From positions 188,234,270-188,298,269 of the forward strand of contig NC_081415.1 of NCBI RefSeq assembly GCF_030272615.1: 64,000 bases of DNA. Reading direction: 5' to 3'. Below the pieces are notes generated by a model. That model saw nothing but the letters and a program-made list of their open reading frames with translations, searched no databases and was not told the DNA's origin. The stretch's first letter is position 1, and each line of letters opens with the position of its first letter. This DNA is from Cryptomeria japonica. Taxonomy: Eukaryota; Streptophyta; Pinopsida; Cupressales; Cupressaceae. The position numbers and the translations under genes were made by a program. Positions 47,789 through 59,480 of this stretch are shown here, in pieces.

Positions 47789-49665
47789 ATGGTGGGAATG
47801 CAAGTTAACATCATCAAGATGAAAGTCATGGTTTTATCCTATAGAAGAAAACAAAAGTAGTATAAGTTCTACTTTGAAGGCAACATCCTTGAAGAAGTTA
47901 CAGATTACAAATATCTTGGAAATGATTGCAACAAAAATCTAAGTTGTGAAGGCTGCAATAAGAAAAGAACTAAGCTAGGATCTTGGACAACATTCTATTC
48001 TCTTCAAAATAGATGTAGGGAGGTAGAGCTATGGGATTGGAAAACCATCCAAACTCTATTCAATCATTTCATGTTGTCAGTTGTCCTCTATATGGGTGTG
48101 AAATTTTGGCTAGCAGTGCCTTGGTCTCACAATGGAAGAAAATTGAGAGAATTCAAAAACATTTAATCACAACCAAGTTCAAAATTAAAAGTATAGTTCC
48201 CTATGATATCATGTTAAATGAAACTGGAGCTACCCCTTGTTAGATGCAATGACAGTCTCAAAGACACTGAGAGGGGGGGGGGGGGCGCTGAATCAGTGTC
48301 TAACCAATTAATGGAATATTTGAACTTATTTATAACTTTGTAACCCAAATTAATGTACCGGTAAATAAGAAATGATGCAGTAAAGAGAAATAATAGAGAC
48401 AACATAAATGCACACCATAACACAAGATATTTTGGCAAGGAAACCCAGTGTGGGAAAAACCTCGGTGGGATTTGTGACACCAATGAAAGAGTCTCACTGA
48501 CTACAATATGGATAATTAAATCCAAGATAATGTACTGCTCAAAATAGCATCTCCAATGCTTGGTTCAGTACTAGTTTAAGCTCAGTCAGATACCTTAACC
48601 AAAACCTTTCACTGTCTTTCACATAATCACCTCATACATTTACTATACCACTTACATACAATAATCTTATTCATACAAAGTGATCTATAAGATCTCATAC
48701 ATATATGAGTCTTTTACAATATACCATGTTGGCTTACAAAAATTAATTACATTATAATACAATTCACATAAACAAAACTTTGTCTCATGTCAGCCTGAGT
48801 GCCGGTATACTTCATTGCCAGTGTAATCTGGATGCTGGTGAATGTGCCTACTGGTGTCGATAGATGATGTCTGAGTTGCCGGTGAATGTGTAGAAACCTG
48901 TTACAAGTTGGTTGCCATCAATGACAACATCAACCATTCTCATTAGAGTGTAGAATTCCAACACCCCTATCGAAGCAATTTCTATGGCACACCTCATTAG
49001 CTAGATTTAGAAAGATCCAAGCAAATGAGAGAAGGTAGATGACCTAGCATTGTCTTTAATGACATATTGTGCAAAAGAAAGAAAACTTGGATGTGACAAA
49101 ACATCAAATGGATGGGTAAATGGAACAATTATTTGAATATATGCCCCACAAATAACAAAAAGATAAAGGCTATGGATAAGTTCTACAAGAGAATATGGGG
49201 TATTGGGCTAGGAAGAAAGAAACAATACTATATCAATGGGTTCAAATCCACATGTGATAATCTTCAAAAAGTTTGCATAGGGACTAATATCTCATAGAGA
49301 GATAAAATTATTTTTTCTCAACTTAGAACTAACTCTCATCAACTTTGTTGTGAGGCCCAATGGTGGACAAGGCCAAAAGAGGTTTGGGAAGAAAGGGTTT
49401 GCACTTTTGCACCTCTGGGAAAGTGGAAACTAAAAATCATTTTATCTTAGAATTTGATGCCCTCAAAGATAGAAGGGATAAGGTTATTAATATCTTAACT
49501 ACTAGCTCATGGTATAATTTATTTAGCGAGGAGTATATTGAGAATTTGGGAGCCCTCATCATCAACTTGCATAAGAAAAGAAATGGTCTGGTGAATACAG
49601 TTGTAATTGGATAGGCTATTTTAGGCTCATGAACATTAAAATTATCTTCTTCTTATAAAATAAAA
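47789..49665 (+). pseudogene. LINE ORF2 3' part, split by a solo LTR
   Basis: Plus-strand traces of a non-LTR reverse transcriptase C-terminal part: VNIIKMKVMVLSYRR and EVTDYKYLGNDCNKNLS before a frameshift near 48090, then YGCEILASSALVSQWKKIE and FKIKSIVPYDIMLNETGATP up to 48237. After the inserted LTR it resumes with IEAISMA and MTYCAKERKLGCDKTSNGW. Near 49390-49520 comes a Cys/His segment CTSGKVETKNHFILEFDALK of the kind found at LINE ORF2 ends. The end near 49660 is followed by A-rich sequence. Many stops and frameshifts; dead. The class is judged from motif order only. Confidence 0.7.
48238..48963 (-). mobile_element. Solo LTR inserted in the LINE
   Basis: 726 bp, plus strand TGTTAGATGC to AATTCCAACA, with perfect target duplications CCCCT at 48233-48237 and 48964-48968. 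It is related in style to the LTR at 941-1871 (13-base G tract at 48273-48285, hairpin at 48438-48462). Removing it and one CCCCT rejoins the LINE frame (GATP then IEAI). Confidence 0.9.
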
Positions 49666-49846
49666 ATAGTATATCCAATGTTTAAATAGTTACGCCAAAG
49701 GCATCTCTTTGTATGAGATGGAATTCCTAATTTTCATCATCAAAGATCCACAATATTGTAGAAGGATTTAAGACCATCAGAACCATCTACACCATCCATT
49801 CATTGCTTTCATCATCATTGTTTTTGTTTAAATTTTTTCTATGCAT

Positions 49847-50150
49847 TTAATTTGGATCACAATTTTGTGATCTCATGGAATAACAATACCTGCCCCACAT
49901 ACACCCTATACTTTTATTATAAACACAAGAAAAACTATTCAAGGCATCTATGGATTTGACAAGCCCATCATGGCCTTCTAGCACTACTAAACAGGTATGC
50001 AAATTGTCGCTATCCCTTCTCCATATCTGTAAAGTCTCATTTGGAAAGATGCTCAATGCAAGATTCAACACCATTACAATGCACATAATAAAAAATATGT
50101 ACCCTCCAAGGAATCCCCCATGCTACATAAATCTCAAAGTCTTCTCCTTT
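49847..50150 (-). pseudogene. WD40-repeat gene fragment, JINGUBANG-like
   Basis: The minus strand encodes NETLQIWRRDSDNLHTCLVV followed by LEGHDGLVKSIDAL. An IWRR end of one WD40 blade followed by a CLxVLEGH start and a PVKS-like phrase is the pattern I know from plant JINGUBANG-type WD40 proteins. The expected GSxD turn before ETLQIW is decayed (SIFPN). Only about one and a half blades remain, there is no start or promoter, and it sits between two LINE remnants, so it is a captured or decayed fragment. Family assignment is from memory and moderate at best. Confidence 0.4.
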
Positions 50151-50745
50151 TCCCAACAATTGACAACCTCAGTCAAAGCATAAAAATTCTCAAGTCTTGT
50201 TCAAATACATAGCCTTCATAAGTCATGATTTAGGGCACATTCAAATTTCTATATAGGACAAAACAAGATAAAGATCTTGTAGTGCTACACCAAATGTGGG
50301 AGCTAGGTTTACAATGGATTCCTTATTATAGCCTATAGGACACCATGGGCAACTTATCACATGACCGAAACCTTGAAGAGATGCATCAAGATCACCATAA
50401 TTTTCCCACTTTTTCTATTATCAAGAGTTAGTGACTTGCTAAGAGGGCATCACCACCATACTAAGCATATGAGCATTTCATAGATGGAAGAGATTGCCAA
50501 TTTTAGTGCACTACAATCCTATTTATTACACACAATCATCTCCTACAATATTTATAGCCAATGAAGAAAGAAACCACAAACTTGCTCAAAATTACATCGA
50601 GTCTGCAAATTCAATAACTAGAACTCCATGTCTTTACTTATTTCACTAACCATGTCTCTCTACAAAATCCAAAAATCTCTTGGTGCACAACGCATCTGTG
50701 TATAAAATCTCTTGAGCTAACACATCTGTGTATAAATTCAAAATC
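50151..50745. other. Unassigned spacer
   Basis: No frame or repeat recognised; probably LINE 5' untranslated sequence near its right end. Confidence 0.3.
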
Positions 50746-51244
50746 ATGTCAAGTGGGAACTTGTTGGGTGTGAACTCTAGTGCTAGTTTTCGATCTGTGA
50801 TCTCTAGCCCTATCCTGCATGGTTCTCATGACTCAGATAGGTCTGATGAAGGGAATGATGATAGGGAGTGTAACAAGGATGGGTACCCATGAGCTGTGGT
50901 TCCTCATTTTGACCCAAGAGATAAGAAGGCTTCACATGCTGAAACCTCTAATCGAGAGGGAATCTCGAAAGGGGGAGTGGAGCTGGAGTCGAATGTTGTC
51001 TTTCAAGGCCCCCTAAAATCCTAGTCTGACTTATTTGGTACAAAACCAATAGGTAAATCCACTTTCCCTAAAGTTTCTGACATTTCTAACAAGTTGGTGG
51101 GAAAGTTTTCCATTTTGATGCCAGACGTTGTGATTGAACACAGTATCTCTTTAATGGCGTTCACTCTAGTAGGTAAATTTGTTGGCCCAAGACCTAATAT
51201 TGAGATAGTGAGGATTTTTGCCAAGAAAAAATGGCATTTGAAGG
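50746..51244 (+). pseudogene. LINE ORF1 N-terminal part (DUF4283-like), cut by element C
   Basis: From ATG 50746 the frame reads MSSGNLLGVNSSASFRSV with two in-frame stops (TGA after NKDGYP, TAG after PLKS). It ends with FTLVGKFVGPRPNIEIVRIF then AKKKWHLK at 51243. The LVGKF-x-RPN-x3-VR-x2-AKKKW pattern is typical of DUF4283 domains in plant LINE ORF1 proteins, which bind nucleic acid. The frame is truncated exactly at the LTR start of element C; the remaining half is not in this window. Confidence 0.65.
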
Positions 51245-52016
51245 TGTAGACACCTAAAATTGTCATGTCTAATTAAATAAATATTTTATTTATTTAATTA
51301 TCTAAGCCTAATTCTTCTATTAATTAAATAAATTTTTATTTATTTAATTAATTCATTTATCCTCTTCTAGCCTTATTTCTCATTTAAATAAATACATTTA
51401 TTTATTTAAATTATCCCTTTCCTAAATTAAATAAATATTTTTATTTATTTAATTATCCCACTTCTTCTATTAATTAAATAAATCTTTATTTATTTAATTA
51501 ATTCATTATCTTTTTCTACACATGACACATGTCATTCATCTCTTAATTCCTACACTACCTACCTCTTTCATTATTTTGGTATTTCTTATACCTACCCTCT
51601 AATCCTAGCCGACCTCCTTTTACACCTCTCAATCTTAACCCTCCATTTCTTATTGTGTCTTCTATTTAAGGAGATGCTTTCTTCATTGTCAAGGCCTAAT
51701 GACTGATTTTGGAGTACTTGGCTACACTACGATCCTACTTGCAACCACATTCCGTTCTTTGTTGAGCTCTTGTGCATATAAAAATCTAAGAGCAAATATA
51801 TCAAGCAAGATCAATGGAGATAGGAAGAATGGAGATCAAAAACCCTATTGGATATGTGATGGTATAATCTTTGTGATTTTGAGTTATTTTGCATTGTCTT
51901 AGGTTATCTTCATATGTTATGGTGGATCTTTGTTCATTGTTAGGCTAGGGTTTGGTGGTTGAATTCATTTAGCCTTTCAATATTGTTATTATTGTTATCC
52001 ATTTTCACCATATACA
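51245..52016 (+). repeat. 5' LTR of element C
   Basis: 772 bp, TGTAGACACCTAAAATTG to CCATATACA. It shares its start, its AT-palindrome series and the phrase around 51641 (AACCCTCCATTTCT) with the solo LTR at 33640. A TATA-like TCTATTTAAG is at 51661. Confidence 0.85.
51271..51501. repeat. Series of five AT palindromes in U3
   Basis: Five stems of the form AATTAAATAAAT / ATTTATTTAATT, centred near 51285, 51335, 51397, 51440 and 51486, separated by CT-rich linkers. Spacing is 43-62 bp. Confidence 0.85.
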
Positions 52017-52019
52017 TTT

Positions 52020-52037
52020 TGGCACGCCCGGTGGGAC
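52020..52037 (+). other. Primer binding site of element C, tRNA unassigned
   Basis: TGGCACGCCCGGTGGGAC, three bases after the LTR end. Starts TGG as required for pairing with a tRNA CCA end, but it is clearly not the iMet primer. I cannot name the tRNA from memory. Confidence 0.7.
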
Positions 52038-52129
52038 TCTTGTCCCTTTGCATTTAACATTTTTGTTGCAGATTTTGCATTTTTGAAGTTGCAGATCAGA
52101 CAGTTTTTGACAACATTTTAGGTTTTTCC

Positions 52130-52365
52130 GCGTCTGCGAGTGTTCGGATCGCGTTTTTGTGTTTCAAAAGCGTCTGCGATATCTATAATCGCGTCTGTGT
52201 TTCTGCCAATTTTTATTTTTGCAGGTTTTTGGAATCGCGTCTGAGAATTTTAACCGCGTCTGTGCTGGATCTTATCACGTCTGCACTCGAAAGTCGCGTC
52301 TGTGACCTCTGATCGCGTCTGTGAACAACAGCACCGCGTCTGTGTCTGGTATAACTGCATTTGTG
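52130..52365. repeat. GCGTCTGTG motif cluster 1, 19-21 bp phase
   Basis: Copies or variants at 52130, 52151, 52170, 52191, 52237, 52256, 52277, 52296, 52315, 52336 and 52357. The gaps are 21, 19, 21, 46, 19, 21, 19, 19, 21 and 21. Sequence between copies is not conserved. Confidence 0.9.
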
Positions 52366-52739
52366 TTTTCTGTTCTGCAATTTTTCAATTTTTTCTTTGA
52401 TTCGGGTTTTCGGATTTTGTACTTAGGGTTTCAGATCTGGTGTATTTTCGGCTAACCCTTGCAGATCTAGCTAACCTGGTTTGTGCAGCTTGCTTTGGAG
52501 GCAAAAACGTTTTTGTTGAAGGCCCCTTTTCACAAAGTCTTTTGGGTTTTCTAAAATTTACCTAACTTGTGTGCTTGCAGGAAGGGGTTATCATTTGAAA
52601 CAACCCAAACTACTAACAATTTTGTTGCAGGGCCTTGGCTAGGGTTTCATAATTTTGTTGTGTGCCTTGTTTTCATAGATTAGCAAACACTTCCATTGGT
52701 GCACTAAAATTGAATCATTGTCTTTTGTGTCTTGAGCAA

Positions 52740-53330
52740 TAGGCTCTTTTTGTTTAATCTTTAGAGGGCCTGTCTTCCCGTGTGGTCATTAGGACTACTA
52801 GTGAGAAGAGAACGACCCAAGTGGTAGCGAGGAAAACCCACCTCATCCAAACCACTATAATCAAATGTATTCATGGTGAAAACTATGAATAACGTGTGCT
52901 GATTAGTTCATACCGACACTATGTCTCCCCATAAACCCGTTTGATCAAATTTATTTGATCATTTGTAGGGCATAACCCCTACCGGCTGGGAGCCTTCTGT
53001 ATTTACAGAGCTGAAAGTGCCGCATGTATGGCCACACGAGCGGATGCCCTTACTAGCACCTCTTTGTTTTAGATGCCCAAATCCTTCTAGTTGTTGAGGC
53101 AGGAGGTCGGACCTCTAGTAGCGGCCCACACACATACGGTTCTTAGTAGAGATACAAAGTTTGCCATGGGGAGTTTTCATGGGGACTGATGCTTGGCTGA
53201 CCCGAGAAGTGAGTGCCAAGGGTGGAGCCAGTGAGGTCAAGCATCTAAGTATCCACTCTGAATAGCGTAGCCTCGGGGGTAAAACCCTATGTGGGATCAA
53301 CAACTATTGTCTTGGCCAGCCCTAAGATTT
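52740..53330 (+). other. Element C central leader, noncoding
   Basis: A stretch of balanced base composition, without a long frame, between the two motif clusters. It includes a perfect 8-bp stem TGATCAAA/TTTGATCA with a 4-base loop (52942-52961) and a CTTCTGTA/TACAGAG stem near 52991. It is probably structured leader RNA with packaging or translation roles, which is inference. Confidence 0.45.
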
Positions 53331-53577
53331 GTGCTTGTCTTATGCTAAACACTCAAATATTCAAGACAAAACAGCAAAACATTGTGTCTTTTGTGTCTTC
53401 AAGTGTATGCAAAAAAACTTTTTACATCAAACAACACACTTTTGGAGTCTAAATAGTTTGCAAACATTGAGTCATCAACATTGTGTCCTCTTGTCACAAA
53501 AAACAGTCGAAAAATCAGATTTGGTCACAACAAAACAACTTCACAGATAGGAAAAATTGCACTAAAATTACAGAAAC

Positions 53578-53726
53578 GCGTCTATGTCTGTTCAAACCGC
53601 GTCTGCATCATATAAGCGTGTCTGTGAAGGGCAGAATAGCGTCTGTGTTTTTATTAGCGTCTGTGTCAAACAGAGAGGCGTCTGTGTCAGATAATCGCGT
53701 CTATGAAGTATACAGAGGCGTCTGTG
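53578..53726. repeat. GCGTCTGTG motif cluster 2, 18-21 bp phase
   Basis: Copies at 53578, 53599, 53618, 53639, 53657, 53678, 53697 and 53718. The gaps are 21, 19, 21, 18, 21, 19 and 21. It lies 500 bp before the gag start. Confidence 0.9.
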
Positions 53727-54219
53727 TCAGGATTTGAAAATTTTAACAGTCAAGCAAACAAAGAAAATCAGTTTCGGCATACTTGAGCTTCGTAGGTTGT
53801 CTCTTCAGGTTTCATCTAGCATTCAGCCTGTTCTAAGGTTTCACACAGTCCATCATTGCTTCATACCTCATTTTACATTCATACTTGTCTAAACTTGAGT
53901 CAAAAGGTCACTTGCTTGTCCTCATCATACTTTGTCAACACACTACATACAACACTACTTTGCTAAGTGGTCCCTCATCAAGGTTTCTTACCTTTGGGTC
54001 TCATTTGGTCTTACTTAGAGTCAAGGTCAGCTTACTTCATCAAGAGAAACTATCCTCTCTTTGGAAGTCACACCTACTCTACTACTTACAGACTTGGTCT
54101 TACACTTTGGACATTGCAAGTACACCTCAAGACTCACTTACACTTCATACAACTCTTGGTCTTCCATACTCTTGTCATTTTTCATCTAGTTTCTCACATC
54201 TTGGTCTAACACCTAGTTC

Positions 54220-56500
54220 ATGGTTGAAACCCGCCTTCAAAAATCTAGGAGAATAGCTAAAGAAGCTCAAGAATCCGCAAACATGAGTTCTTATGAGTAT
54301 GACAATGATCTATTCTACAATCCTGAGCACACTACATTACCAGACATGAATGTTTATAGACATAATCCAAATGTGGAAAGCACAAACACTATAAACAACA
54401 ATGCTGCACACAATGACACAGTGGACAACTCTTCAATACTATCAGCAGACATACAAGAATCCATAATGGATCCTCAATTCAATAGATTGGTTGAAGAGAT
54501 AATGAGGAGAGATTGACAATACTTTTTAAACATGATGGCACAAAGTGGAGCTAAAATACCGCATGATTTTGACTTATCTCAACTTATGGAAAGTCGACCC
54601 TCACAACAAACTCAACCTAACATGGATCAAAGGAGACCAAATAGTGGAGGAAATAGAGGACCGAATATGATGCCTGAGTCACCATTAGCTTTGCTTCAAA
54701 AGCCAGCAATCCCACATACACAAGCTCAAACATATGATACTTACACTCAAGGACCATCATGGAGACCTTATGCTCAATCACATGCTCAAGGTATGAATCA
54801 ATCAAAACAAGTGGATACTCAAGGACATCCTCAAAATCTTGACACAAGGAGACCTCATGTCAAAATTGGGGGTAACACAATGGAAAATGAAAGGCCTATT
54901 GAATATGGTTTATACACACAAAACAGATATGGGGTTCCCCAACAAGAAGTTATGCCAAGTGCTCCATACATGTCGCAACAATATAGACCTCCATATGGAC
55001 ATGTCTACGATCAGTATCATCCATATATGCAACAAGCTCCTCCTCAAATGGGTGTTTCAAACATGGGGTATGCTACAAGAAATCCATCTCCTCCCAAGAA
55101 TAATTTGGAGCAACAAATTAGAGATCTACAAAAGAAAATGGAGGACATGAGTACACCAAAACCTACATACACTATGAGAGATATATGTCCTTATCCCTTC
55201 GATAAGAGCATTCCAATGCCTCCATTTCCTCCACACTTTGTGACACCAAAATTCGACAAATATAGAGGGAGAGGAGACCCCAAGGTACACATAAGACAAT
55301 TCTTCACAGCTTGCATTGAGGTAGCGGCAGAAGAAACATACTTGATGAGGTTATTCCCACAGAGCTTAGGCGATCAAGCTATGGAATGGTTTTCTCAATT
55401 ACCTCTTGGTATTAAGTCATGGGGCGACTTAGCAGAGGCATTCATTCAGCATTTCTCCTACAACATTGAAACAGATGTCTCAGTTACTACCTTGTGCAAT
55501 ACGAAACAAAAGGAAGGAGAATCTTTCACAACATTTTTACAGAGATGGAGAAACTTAGCTAGCAGATGCTCTTGTGAAATCCTGCAGAAACAAATGGTGG
55601 AGATGTTCACACAAAACGTTAATAAGGCTATTGGCTATGATCTCAGAAAAGCTTGTTTGTCTACATTCAAGGATGTCATTGAAAAGGGCCTAGCAATAGA
55701 AAAGGTCTTAATTGAACAAGGAGTTATTAAACTATTCAAAGAAAACAAAGAGGACTTTAAGGGAAAGGACAAACCAAAATTTTGGAACAAGAACAAGAAC
55801 ACAGTTAATGATGGTGTTGTTGATGCCAACACTGTGAGACCCAAGTTTGTCTTTTCTGGATCAAGTTCTACAAACAATCAGGTGAACACTCAAACAACTT
55901 CTAGACCACGAAGGAAGTATACTCCATTGGGAGAACCACTTGAATCAGTCTTCAAAAAGCTTGTAGCAAACAATGTGATTATAGTTCCAGACTTTCCTCC
56001 TTATGAACCAAAGGTAAAACCAAATTGGTGGAATGATGATGAGTATTGTGAGTTTCATAAGAGTAAGGGTCACAAGACAGGTAATTGCCATCGATTGAAA
56101 AACATTGTGCAAGATCTCATTGATAGAGGCGACATTGAGATTGAGGGACATTCATCTAATCAAGAGCATGAGATGTTTAAGGAACCATTCCCAAAACATG
56201 ACAAAGGAAAAGGCAAAGTCACAGATGATCAAACCAATTATACTAGAGCATCTTACAATTATGATTCTACTATCAATCACATCTCAATGGACAATCATAT
56301 CTCTACCATTACTATCAAAAACAAAATTCCTGAGAATCCTTCTCAGAGACCCAAGATTGTCCTAAAAGGTGTGGGATCTTCGTCCGAATCTACCTCTGAA
56401 TGTCATGTTACAACCCATCGAGGTAAGATCACGTTGCCAGGTGCCTCCACCAAGAATACCAATCCTTTATCAATCAAGCCTGAGTATGACCTTGTAGAAC
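54220..56500 (+). pseudogene. Element C Gag
   Basis: Starts MVETRLQKSRRIAKEAQESA at 54220. An in-frame TGA at 54514 (RRD-stop-QYFLN) is the only break. A long Pro/Gln/Met-rich linker is followed by the retrotransposon Gag core at about 55270-55740, with the phrases RQFFTACIEVAAEETYLMRL, MEWFSQLP, ESFTTFLQRWRNLA. A C-H-H-C finger, CEFHKSKGHKTGNC (56047-56088), is followed by LKNIVQDLIDRGDIE, the form used by plant Tat and Athila Gags in place of a CCHC knuckle. Gag would assemble particles and package RNA. The frame continues without a break into protease. Confidence 0.85.
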
Positions 56501-57042
56501 AATTAGGGAAAACACCCGCGCTCATCTCCATTCTGGAGCTTCTACGTATATCCCCTGCACATAAAGCTATCCTTGACAAAATCTTGAGAGATACTGCCGT
56601 CCCTACTGATCTGAACGTGGACCAGTTTCAAGCCATGGTGGGATACCTATCCGTTCCACACTCCCTCACATTTACAGAAGCCGATGACGCCTCCATAAGT
56701 CAGCCACATAATGCACCTCTACACATTGAAGCTTTCATACATAAACACCGAATAAAGCGAGTCCTGATAGATGGAGGAGCAGGTCTTAATATTTGTACCT
56801 TGAGTACCATAAGACAATTGGGATATTCTGACAAGGCTGTGAATGCTACAAACCAAATCACCATCAAGGCTTATGATGATGAAGAGCGCTCGTCCAAGGG
56901 CACAGTCACCTTACCGCTAAGAATAGGGCTAGTCACAAAGGATGTGGTTTGTCAAGTCCTAGATCTTGATCTCACATACAACATATTGCTAGGACGTCCG
57001 TGGATTCATAAAATGAGGGCAGTCCCATCAACATACCATTAG
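56501..57042 (+). pseudogene. Element C aspartic protease
   Basis: The region before it, EYDLVEQLGKTPALISILEL, matches element B. The active site is VLIDGGAGLNIC (Asp at 56770). The domain ends LTYNILLGRPWIHKM. An in-frame TAG at 57040 (STYH-stop-CIKFPHNG) is one base from CAG. It would cleave Gag-Pol. Confidence 0.85.
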
Positions 57043-58557
57043 TGCATTAAATTCCCTCACAATGGAGTTGAAGTGACCGTCAATGGTGATCCAAATCCAT
57101 TCATATATTGCAATAACTTGAGATCACATACTGAAACTATCATTCCCAGCAATCGTGAGGCTACTCCTTCTTCAGCATATATTGATCCTGAGTCATTAAA
57201 ACCCTTGACATCCAAACAAGGTGAACTTAGAGCCAAGTTTCAAGAAAAAGGCATGGGAGAATACACTCTGAATCAGACAATGTTTTTACGACAAGTCATG
57301 ACCTCTCCCAAGGAATATGGGAGGCCACATCCTAACAAGCAAATCTCCATCATGATGCTCAAATGGGATCCTACCATCTTTCAAAAATGGGGTGAACTAG
57401 AAGAAGAAAATTTATATAAAATGCTCTATAAGGACGTTGAAGAGGACACACATGATCAGATTATTATACCCTGTGAGAACTATGGCAAAGGCTTCAAAAT
57501 TTTGCAAAGATTCGGTTATGATGGAAAAAGCCCTCTCGGACTACGCAAAGAAGGTGTCATGGAGCCCTTACAACCTGAGCTAACTACAAGAAAGGAACAC
57601 TCCAAGGGGCTTGGTTTTCTAAATCCCAGACTACATAATAAAAGAACAAAAGAGGTATGGCGAATTAAAGTTGCTGAAGTTCAACAAGAGGATTACTATT
57701 CCACAGACTCCAATGAGTGGGAATGGGGTTCAGACAAATCCTCCAGTGACTATGAGCTCACCGAAACATTCAGAGAGCCAGATGAACCTACAGAGGAGGA
57801 GGAATTTTACAAAAAGTTCAGAGTTGGTCAAGAACCAACCCATAGGGATCCCGCACAAGCTTCGTTTCAAGGTCCTAGGTCAAAATCACATAGGATGAGG
57901 ACACCTATCCCAGAAGGCTCTACTAGTGATGATAATTTGGATTCGCTCACGATCAAAACTGATGAGGAGAGTGCCATCGATGACCTCGACGATTGCCTTG
58001 ACAGACCTGAATATAACCACATCTTCACTATTAGTCCAGCAAACTCTGAAAACACTAATGACCTTCCCCTTGTTCACCCCCAACTCATTGACTGGGATCA
58101 TGAAGGACCAGCACAATTTGATACATTTCAAAATGACGAAGCTATCGTCGACTATCTTGGCATTCGAGATGATCTTCCCCCTGGAGACCACAAAGCAGGA
58201 TACGCCATAGAGCTCAACAACGTGGCATACTTTGGTGAGGGTGTCGGACCTTCTAGTCGCAAAAATGTGAAAATAAAAACAAAACAAGGGTCTTATGGCG
58301 AAAACCACACTGTGGCGCTATCTGACTCCAAAAAAGTAAAAAGAAAGGATGTATCTGAAGGTGAAAACCTCTCTGAGGTGCCCGAAGATGGAAGGCTCGA
58401 CATTCTCCCAGCATCATGCGAGGAAAAATCATCCATGTTGGTAGAGGAGACTATAAAGACAAACATTGGTACAGCAGAGGTTCCACACAACATATTTTTG
58501 GCTCAATCATTGATAGAGGCCGAGAGAGCAAAATTCATAAGCTTCTTTAAGGGATGA
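57043..58557 (+). pseudogene. Element C spacer region with G-patch, between protease and RT
   Basis: The same frame continues after the TAG. A G-patch-like segment is at 57481-57630: YGKGFKILQRFGYDGKSPLG, then PLQPE and HSKGLGFLN. It is followed by a Glu/Asp-rich region and two GENH/GENL phrases encoded by A4-bulged hairpins (58296-58319, 58360-58382). It ends at TGA 58555 (FKG-stop-QINFAWSY), one base from TGG. G-patches bind RNA or helicases; their role in these elements is not settled. Confidence 0.75.
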
Positions 58558-59480
58558 CAAATCAACTTCGCATGGTCTTACGCTGATATGCCTGGACTGG
58601 ATCCGGATTTAGTGATGCATCATTTAACAGTCAAACCGGGGGCAAAACCAGTAAAGCAGAAATTAAGGAAAATGCATCCACAAGTGGCATTGCTAGTCAA
58701 GGCAGAGCTAGAGAAATTATTGGATGTCGGATTCATACGCCCAATTGATTATCCTGAATGGATTTCCAATTTAGTACCTATCAGCAAACCGGATCGCAGC
58801 ATCCGAATATGTACAGACTTCAGAGATATCAACAAGGCTTGTCCAAAGGACGATTTCCCATTACCAAACATTGACTTGATCGTTGATCTCACAGTAGGCC
58901 ATGAAATGTTATCCTTAATGGATGGATTTTCTGGATATAATTAGATCGGGATCGCACCTGAAGATCAACATAAAACATCATTCACCTATCCATGGGGAAC
59001 CTTCTGTTGGAATGTCATGCCCTTTGGGCTGAAAAATGCAGGCGCCACTTATCAACGAGCGATGACCACTATTTTTCATGATCTCATGCACATAACCGTG
59101 GAAGATTATGTTGACGATCTTTTGGGAAAATCAATAGACAGAGATACACGCTTGGACATACTTTTAGTTGTCTTTGATCGGCTGGAAAAGTACAAGGTAA
59201 GATTAAATCCAAAGAAATGTGTCTTTGGAGTAACCTCCGGGAAGCTCCTAGGATTCATTGTGTCTAAAAGAGGAATAGAAGCTGATCCAGTGAAGGTCAA
59301 GGCTATCTTGGACATGCCGCCACCCAAGAATATCAGTCAACTTCGATCTTTACAAGGGAGACTCCTGTCCATATGAAGATTCATAGCACAACTTGCAGAT
59401 AAGTGTAACCCTTTCCAGCACCTGCTACACAAAAACATCAAGTTCAAATGGGATGAGAACTGTCAACAGGCTTTTCAGGC
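58558..59480 (+). pseudogene. Element C reverse transcriptase
   Basis: Same frame. RT blocks in order: KLRKMHPQVALLVKAELEKL, GFIRPIDYPEWISNLVPI, RICTDFRDINKACPKDDFPL, LSLMDGFSGYN, then WNVMPFGLKNAGATYQRAM, the catalytic YVDD at 59107-59118, and LNPKKCVFGVTSGKLLGFIV. Stops: TAG 58942 (GYN-stop-IGIAPE) and TGA 59374 (LLSI-stop-RFIAQL). Each is one transition from the residue expected there. Catalytic residues are kept. Confidence 0.9.

Noticed and set aside
52130-53726. CRISPR-like or simple minisatellite reading of the GCGTCTGTG clusters
   Set aside because: The repeated core is only about 9 bp, the spacers are about 11 bp, and the setting is a plant retrotransposon leader.
57867-58308. Minus-strand frames opposite the element C G-patch region
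   Set aside because: Shadows of the gag-pol frame; the sense strand has recognisable domains on both sides.
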